Assembly (NCBI RefSeq): GCF_002860865.1
Contig: NZ_PKIE01000001.1
Span: 806,001 to 870,000, forward strand
Length of the DNA stretch: 64,000 nucleotides
Origin: Streptococcus mitis
GTDB taxonomy: Bacteria > Bacillota > Bacilli > Lactobacillales > Streptococcaceae
Reading direction: 5' to 3'
Part shown: positions 59,544-64,000 of the stretch, piece after piece
How the letters are laid out: the number at the start of each line of letters is the position of its first letter
Position numbering within the stretch: the stretch's first letter is position 1
Translations under genes and position numbers: made by a program
The notes under the pieces: model-generated
What the model was told of the DNA's origin: nothing
The model's input: only the letters and a program-made list of their open reading frames with translations
The model's database searches: none

Positions 59544-59962
59544 TCTTCAAATTCCTCCATAAACTTTTTAATTAAGGCTAGTCCACTGGTTCTATGCCGA
59601 TAGACAGTAGAACGGTTCAATTTCAACAGGTCTGCAATTTCTGAATCGCTCATGTCCATAAAGTAAAACAGCAGTAGAATTTCACGTTTCTTGTCTGGCA
59701 ACTCACGTAATGCTTCACTCAACAAATCATTTTCAACGCCTACTGATAACCCATTGAGTGTAAAAATCTGAAAGTCAGTTGAATAGTTATCTGTTGTCGC
59801 AAACTGGCTAACAAGATAATCGCCAACATCCGGAAAGGACACCTCACGCTTTGCAATCCTTGAAAGATAAAGCATATAATTCTTTCGCTCGTCTTCCATA
59901 GCACGTTTACAGATATAGTCAAACTGATTTTCTATTGTGGTCTGAAAAGAAGATGGTTTCAT
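59540..59962 (-). CDS. Tn916 Orf7-like sigma-factor-type regulator
   Basis: This 140-residue protein has a region-4-like helix-turn-helix at its C-terminus (MSDSEIADLLKLNRSTVYRHR). In Tn916, Orf7 and Orf8 together activate xis, int and read-through into the transfer genes after excision. The start MKPSSFQTTI follows AAAGGGGGTG; a three-codon upstream extension is unlikely. Confidence 0.9.
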   Translation of the reverse strand: MKPSSFQTTIENQFDYICKRAMEDERKNYMLYLSRIAKREVSFPDVGDYLVSQFATTDNYSTDFQIFTLNGLSVGVENDLLSEALRELPDKKREILLLFYFMDMSDSEIADLLKLNRSTVYRHRTSGLALIKKFMEEFEE

Positions 59963-60097
59963 GTTTCTCACCCCCTTTCTGTCTAGGAAAGGAAGTGAGC
60001 CTTGCTCGTTTATCTCCTTTCACTCTTAGTCCCAATGTGAAAGGGGGATTTGTTGCATTACTGATAAATAAACTTTGTAAAAAAGTTCTGAATAGCC

Positions 60098-60140
60098 AAA
60101 AAAGCATATAAACAGATTTATTTCTCTGTTTACATGCTTC
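60098..60140 (-). terminator. Hairpin upstream of orf7 (attenuator-like)
   Basis: GCATGTAAACAGAGA and TCTGTTTATATGC arms followed by TTTTTT on the minus strand. It lies between a small ORF and orf7, so it could attenuate orf7-orf8 transcription. Confidence 0.7.
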
Positions 60141-60190
60141 TGTTATTCTATCTATATGATTTATAAAACCACATTGGTGGACGTACTTAT

Positions 60191-60262
60191 CTATTGCAGA
60201 TAGACGACTTTTTTTGACAAGAACCCAATGTAAGGAAATTTATTGTATATGATGTACTTCAT
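60191..60262 (-). CDS. Possible 23-codon leader ORF ahead of orf7
   Basis: ATG at 60260-60262, behind TTGGAGG, reads MKYIIYNKFPYIGFLSKKVVYLQ-type sequence (split: MKYIIYNKFPYI, GFLSKKVVYLQ) to TAG. It precedes the attenuator-like hairpin. It might be a leader peptide, but the SD spacing is long and I cannot tie it to a known Tn916 gene. Confidence 0.35.
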   Translation of the reverse strand: MKYIIYNKFPYIGFLSKKVVYLQ

Positions 60263-60320
60263 GGCGACGTTGACCTCCAACAAACCGCCATTTGGAAGTA
60301 ATATACAATATTTTAACAGC

Positions 60321-60375
60321 GGGGTCCCGAGCGCTTAGTGGGAATTTGTATCGATAAGGGGTACAAATTCCCACT
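60321..60375 (-). repeat. Tn917 terminal inverted repeat with internal palindrome
   Basis: The first 38 bases are the Tn3-family end. Within it GTGGGAATTTGTA (60339-60351) and TACAAATTCCCAC (60363-60375) form a perfect 13-base hairpin around TCGATAAGGGG. Confidence 0.85.
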
Positions 60376-60393
60376 AAACCAATGTTTCAAGCC

Positions 60394-63312
60394 CTATTTA
60401 TTTTTTATATTCAATTCTCTTAAGTGTTTAGGAATAGATAACAAGTCAAATTTATACTCTCCAAGAAAAGTGATATGCTCCCAATTAATAGGAGATACAT
60501 GCTTCATATACTTAGTTACTTCGGGATCTATTTTGACGAGATAATTATAAGCTGCTTGTAAGTAGACGGCGTTCCATATACTTATTGCATTTATTAACAC
60601 ATTAAGCGCACTAGCACTTTGAAGTTGTCGGCGAATATCGCGCTCCATAAATTTTCCGCGTCGCCCAAAAAATAGTTCTCTAGCTAAAGCATTAATCGCT
60701 TCTGTCTTATTTAGTCCATGAGTGATCCTTCACCGTAGCTCACTATCTGTAATATAATCTATCATAAAAATGCTCTTTTCAATGCGACCTAGTTCTCTCA
60801 GTGCAAGAGCTACTCTATTCTTACGTGCGTATGAGCCTAGCTTTCCTAATAGTAAAGAACTAGATACTTTTCCTGTTTGAATCGAATAGGCGATTCGTTT
60901 AATTTCATCATAGTTTTCTTCAATAATTTTTACATTGATTTTTCCGCTTATATCTTCTGATAAGTTAGGGTAGTAGGAAGGTGATTTGATATAAAATAAT
61001 TGTGATTTTTTTATATTTCTGATGCGAGGTTCAAAATCAAAGCCTAGTAATGCGGTCATTCCAAACACCTGATCAGAATACCCATTTGTATCAGTAAAAT
61101 GTTCCTCAATATCTAGATCTGTTTCATGATAAAGTAGGCCATCAAGGGTATGAGTAGCTTCCCTTGTATTAGTTGAAGCAACCTCGATATGATGAGTCGT
61201 ATGCCTATCATTTATTGATCGAATCATTGTAGCTCCTTTTTCCATACTTTTGTAATGTGGATTAACATCGGATTTTAGAGCTGAGACGCCCACTGGGACG
61301 CGCATTCCGTCTGAAGCAGTGGTTTTTCCTTCACCCCAAAAGTCTGCAACAGGAAGCTTTAACTGATAATTAACCAAAACAGATTGAGCACGAGTCAGAG
61401 CTTCTTTATAAAAGCGCCATTGTTTGGCATTGGCTAACTGAGAATAAGAAATTCCAGGAGTTGATTGGGCCATTTTTTCAAGACCAATATTCATCCCTAA
61501 ACCCAGCAAAGCAGCAAAAATAATTTTTCTTTCTTGTTCACTCGGCGGTTTCCCTGTAGAATCATGACTAAATTCTTGTGAAAAGTTGGTCCAACTGTCC
61601 ACCTCAATTAAAAGATCACTAAGCCTTATCTTAGGAATTATTGAATAAAGTTTTTTTCTATATATTTCTGCTTCGCTAGGTGTAACTTTTTCCAACTTTT
61701 TAAGGTTTGCTCTTGAAATTCTCTTATCAACTGTCGAATAAAATTGAAGCTGTAAATCTAAAATTATTTCCCGATCCTTTAAATAGTCCTCAAACGTGTC
61801 TGGAATAGTTTCTGAATCAATACAAGCAGATAAATCAACTAAGTAATCATCAATATTTCGATGGATCATACTTCCTTCAACTGAAATATCTCCTGATCGA
61901 ATATTGTTCTTTAGCTCGGTGAAAGCTACTAACTCATAGTAAGACCGATCTATTTTCCCCTCTTCTGGCCGAACAAGGCTTTTCCATTTTTTACTCACAA
62001 AATCAGTAGAAGTATCTGCCGGTATTTTTCTTTTACCACTATTGTGTAAATCAGTTAGTTGAGTTAGGGCCATGAGGACTGGATTTGCTGCCGGAGTTGC
62101 TTTGAACGAAAGGGTCCTCAATAACATTGGCGTGTATCTTCGGAGGTAATTAGCTTTATTTCGAACCATTTCTAAATAGCCATGATTTTTATTACCTGTA
62201 ATTTTTTTAGCTTCTTCTCCATCTTGTACTAAATCTTCCCAAGGCATGATTCGTTCAATTTCGTCAAAAGGATTACTATCATTATCTTTTGCAAAGTGAA
62301 GAGCATCAATTAAAGAAGCATAATGTTCCAATTTTTTAGTAGCCAATTTTCCTTTTTCTTTTAACTGTTCTTGTGAATCACGTGTCCCTTTGCGTTTAAT
62401 ACTTGCTAAAATGCGGTCATTAATCTCAATCAGTTGATCGATCAGATATTGATGATGATTGACTAAAAAAGCAATAAGTAAAGAGTATCTTTTTTCAAGC
62501 TCAAAACGGGAGAAGTCATATGCATCATAATTTTCCCCTAGTCTAGCTAGCTGAAGAAACCTGTTCCGATTAATATGGGAGACATTAATTGTCCCGAGTC
62601 CCATGGAAGCAATCACTTCCACTTTTTTACAAATACTCATAAAGCTTTCTGGATTTGCCTTACCTGGAATGTCTTTTAGCCAAGCGAGTTTAGTTATTTT
62701 CGTCTCTTCATAAATTTGAAACAAACTCTCTAGTTTTTCAATTTGTATATCTGTTAATGAACAGAGCAATATTGAAAATAAGTTGTTTTCTGCTTTATCT
62801 CGACAGCGGCTTATAATGTCTTCAAGTGTAGCTATAGATGGAAAAATAATTCTTTTTCGAGTTAAGAAATCAATTGTTTTTTTCATTAGATAGATAGAGT
62901 CATCATTTTCTAAAGCTAGTTCAATTAAATATTCTATTAACTGTTTTTGTGTATTAGCACTACCGAATCGATGATAGTTGAATACTTCTAAGATCTCGTT
63001 GAAGTGATTTGCACGTGTATTTCTATGATCATATGAATTTAAATCAATTGCATCAAGATGGAGCTGTCGACTCACATAAGAAGTTAGTCTGGTTGATTTA
63101 ATCGGCCAATTACTTAAAGAACACCCAGGATACCGGGCCAAACAAAGTTGTATCGCAAATCCTAGTTTATTGACCTTTCCACGGTGTTGATTAATAACCT
63201 CCAGATCATAATCAGAAAAACTAAAATACGCTTTAAAATCCTCTTCTGATAAGTGGTCTACAGAAAGAAGTTGTTCACGCTGTGAAGTAGTTAAAATTCT
63301 TTTCATAGCCAT
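60394..63312 (-). pseudogene. tnpA: Tn917 transposase tnpA interrupted by an in-frame TGA
   Basis: The frame runs from ATG (63310-63312, or Met3 at 63306) as KRILTTSQREQLLSVDHL... and reaches TGA at 60730-60732 after ITDSELR. The same frame then continues RITHGLNKTEAINALARELF...FMERDIRRQLQSASAL to a stop at 60394, giving 972 codons, the normal Tn917 TnpA length. The break is a single base (CGA to TGA fits the context, an Arg run). The truncated product (860 residues) loses about 112 C-terminal residues including conserved DDE-domain helices, so transposition by this copy is probably abolished unless the codon is read through. Confidence 0.9.
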
Positions 63313-63315
63313 ATC

Positions 63316-63870
63316 TTAAGCATTCCTTTTATTGAGGTAACGGTAAAAGGTTGTTTTGCTTAATTTAGAGGCATCAAGAATTTGACGAATAGAATACTCT
63401 TTGCTGTCATACATTTTTAAAGCTAAATCAATTGATAGCTTACCTTTACTTGGACGGCCCCCTTTTTTTCCTCGGACTCTGGCTGCCTTAAGACCAGAGT
63501 TAGTTCGTTCAATAATAATATCCCGTTCCAGTTCTGCTAAACTAGCCATAACTCGGAAAAAGAATCTTCCCATAGACGTTGAAGTATCTACGTTATCTTG
63601 AATAGATATAAAATTGACACTAAGTTCTTCAAATAATTCAGAAAGTTCAATCAAATGTTTAGTTGATCGTGAAATTCGATCTAACTTGTAAATGACAACA
63701 GAATCTCCTTCACGTAGTAGGTTGATCATTTCTTCTAATTGCGGTCGGTCTTTTTTCGCACCAGTTACTTTTTCTTGAAATAATTTATCAATTCCATAAT
63801 GAGTAAGTGCATCAATTTGTAAACTAAGATTTTGATCATCCGTACTCACTCGAGCATAGCCAAAAATCAT
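63316..63870 (-). CDS. tnpR: Tn917 resolvase (serine recombinase)
   Basis: This 184-residue resolvase separates cointegrates at res. Its catalytic serine lies in YARVSTDDQNLSLQ. The motifs RDRPQLEEM-like KKDRPQLEEM and YKLDRISRSTKHL carry catalytic Arg residues. A C-terminal HTH follows (YSIRQILDASKLSKTTFYRYL). It precedes tnpA by three bases in the same direction. The AT-rich 63871-63937 segment may be the res site. Confidence 0.95.
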   Translation of the reverse strand: MIFGYARVSTDDQNLSLQIDALTHYGIDKLFQEKVTGAKKDRPQLEEMINLLREGDSVVIYKLDRISRSTKHLIELSELFEELSVNFISIQDNVDTSTSMGRFFFRVMASLAELERDIIIERTNSGLKAARVRGKKGGRPSKGKLSIDLALKMYDSKEYSIRQILDASKLSKTTFYRYLNKRNA

Positions 63871-63937
63871 AAAAAAACCTCCTTAATTTTATAATTTAAA
63901 TGTACCATAACTCATTAAGTATAACTATATAGGAACT

Positions 63938-64000
63938 ATGAAAAAGGAACGGATTTTGGTACTTGATTTACTTAAAAAACATTTAGAAAAAGCAGGAAAA
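63938..64000 (+). CDS. Partial ORF divergent from tnpR, running off the right edge
   Basis: ATG at 63938, behind TAGGAAC, opens 21 codons (MKKERILVLDLLKKHLEKAGK) with no stop. It points away from tnpR. I do not recognise it; Tn917 erm(B) would read the other way, so this is either a short spurious frame in the res/erm spacer or another gene carried here. Confidence 0.3.
   Translation, partial: MKKERILVLDLLKKHLEKAGK

Larger units (their letters stand above)
57165..64000 (-). mobile_element. Tn916-family conjugative transposon, int end (continues past the window)
   Basis: int, xis, orf8 and orf7 occur in Tn916 order. The terminal stretch reading CGAAAGCACATAGAATAAGG on the minus strand (about 57232-57251) is Tn916 right-end sequence as I remember it. 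The junction lies within an A/T-rich target, TTTTTTGAATTTTTTATC, near 57154-57175; the exact base is not fixed here. From 60321 a Tn917-like transposon interrupts the element. The arrangement resembles Tn3872. The tet(M) and conjugation genes, if present, are beyond 64000. Confidence 0.88.
60321..64000 (-). mobile_element. Tn917-type Tn3-family transposon (right end to window edge)
   Basis: The element begins with the terminal inverted repeat GGGGTCCCGAGCGCTTAGTG at 60321. It contains tnpA and tnpR in Tn917 order on the minus strand, and continues beyond the window, where erm(B) is expected from the Tn917 map. It sits in the part of Tn916 that precedes orf9 or lies in its start, as in Tn3872. 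The flanking ACAGC (60316-60320) is a candidate 5-base target duplicate that needs the other end for proof. Confidence 0.85.

Noticed and set aside
59919..60107. 62-codon ORF overlapping the orf7 start
   Set aside because: It overlaps orf7 in another frame and spans the hairpin; no homology recognised.
60338..60544. Plus-strand ORF beginning in the Tn917 inverted repeat
   Set aside because: It is antisense to the real C-terminal part of tnpA.

Overview
The window looks like the chromosome of a Mitis-group Streptococcus (S. mitis/oralis/pneumoniae neighbourhood). It is AT-rich, and the gene clusters (rplU-prp-rpmA, gyrB-ezrA, clpE, folD, alaS, potABCD-murB) have the order and protein sequences I associate with that group. 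It also carries pneumococcal-type BOX elements, a Streptococcus-type CtsR operator at clpE and an Ala T-box leader. The species assignment is inference.

Layout. 1-32 kb is housekeeping sequence: the end of rluD, lspA, a LysR regulator, the ribosomal L21/Prp/L27 operon with its leader, a Gfo/Idh oxidoreductase overlapping a DEAD-box helicase, tuf, dacA (PBP3), nnrD, folD, an amino-acid ABC transporter, clpE, a Nudix hydrolase, ezrA, gyrB, a HAD phosphatase, a DJ-1 protein, rodA, dinG, a U32 peptidase, an ABC-2 exporter and a cytoplasmic alpha-amylase. 32.2-35.6 kb holds alaS, driven by a T-box leader that lies in front of a small LURP-one-related (LOR) gene broken by an in-frame TGA.

35.6-48.2 kb is a complete type III-A CRISPR-Cas locus on the minus strand, in the order cas1-cas2-leader-array-cas6-cas10-csm2-csm3-csm4-csm5-csm6-csm6. 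The array has 35 repeats and 34 spacers by hand count. Cas10 keeps its GGDD cyclase motif and zinc finger, but its N-terminal HD motif reads His-Ala and the other HD-domain metal ligands also appear lost. Csm3 keeps Asp33, and both Csm6 proteins keep HEPN R-x4-H motifs. This implies a system acting through target RNA cleavage and cyclic-oligoadenylate-activated Csm6 rather than Cas10 DNase. The array is a mosaic of repeat sub-types, with an internal group of strongly deviant repeats. It contains two pairs of spacers that read as near-synonymous versions of the same phage coding site. Many spacers read, on the plus strand, as sense coding sequence, so the crRNAs would be antisense to phage mRNA.

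48.2-57.1 kb returns to core genes: potDCBA, murB, a YhfC membrane protease, acetolactate decarboxylase, a MocR regulator and an amino-acid-binding lipoprotein. From about 57.17 kb to the right edge lies the int end of a Tn916-family conjugative transposon (int, xis, orf8, orf7). A Tn917-type Tn3-family transposon is inserted in it from 60321, with tnpA (interrupted by one in-frame TGA) and tnpR. The composite resembles Tn3872; erm(B) and the rest of Tn916 would lie beyond the window and are not seen here.
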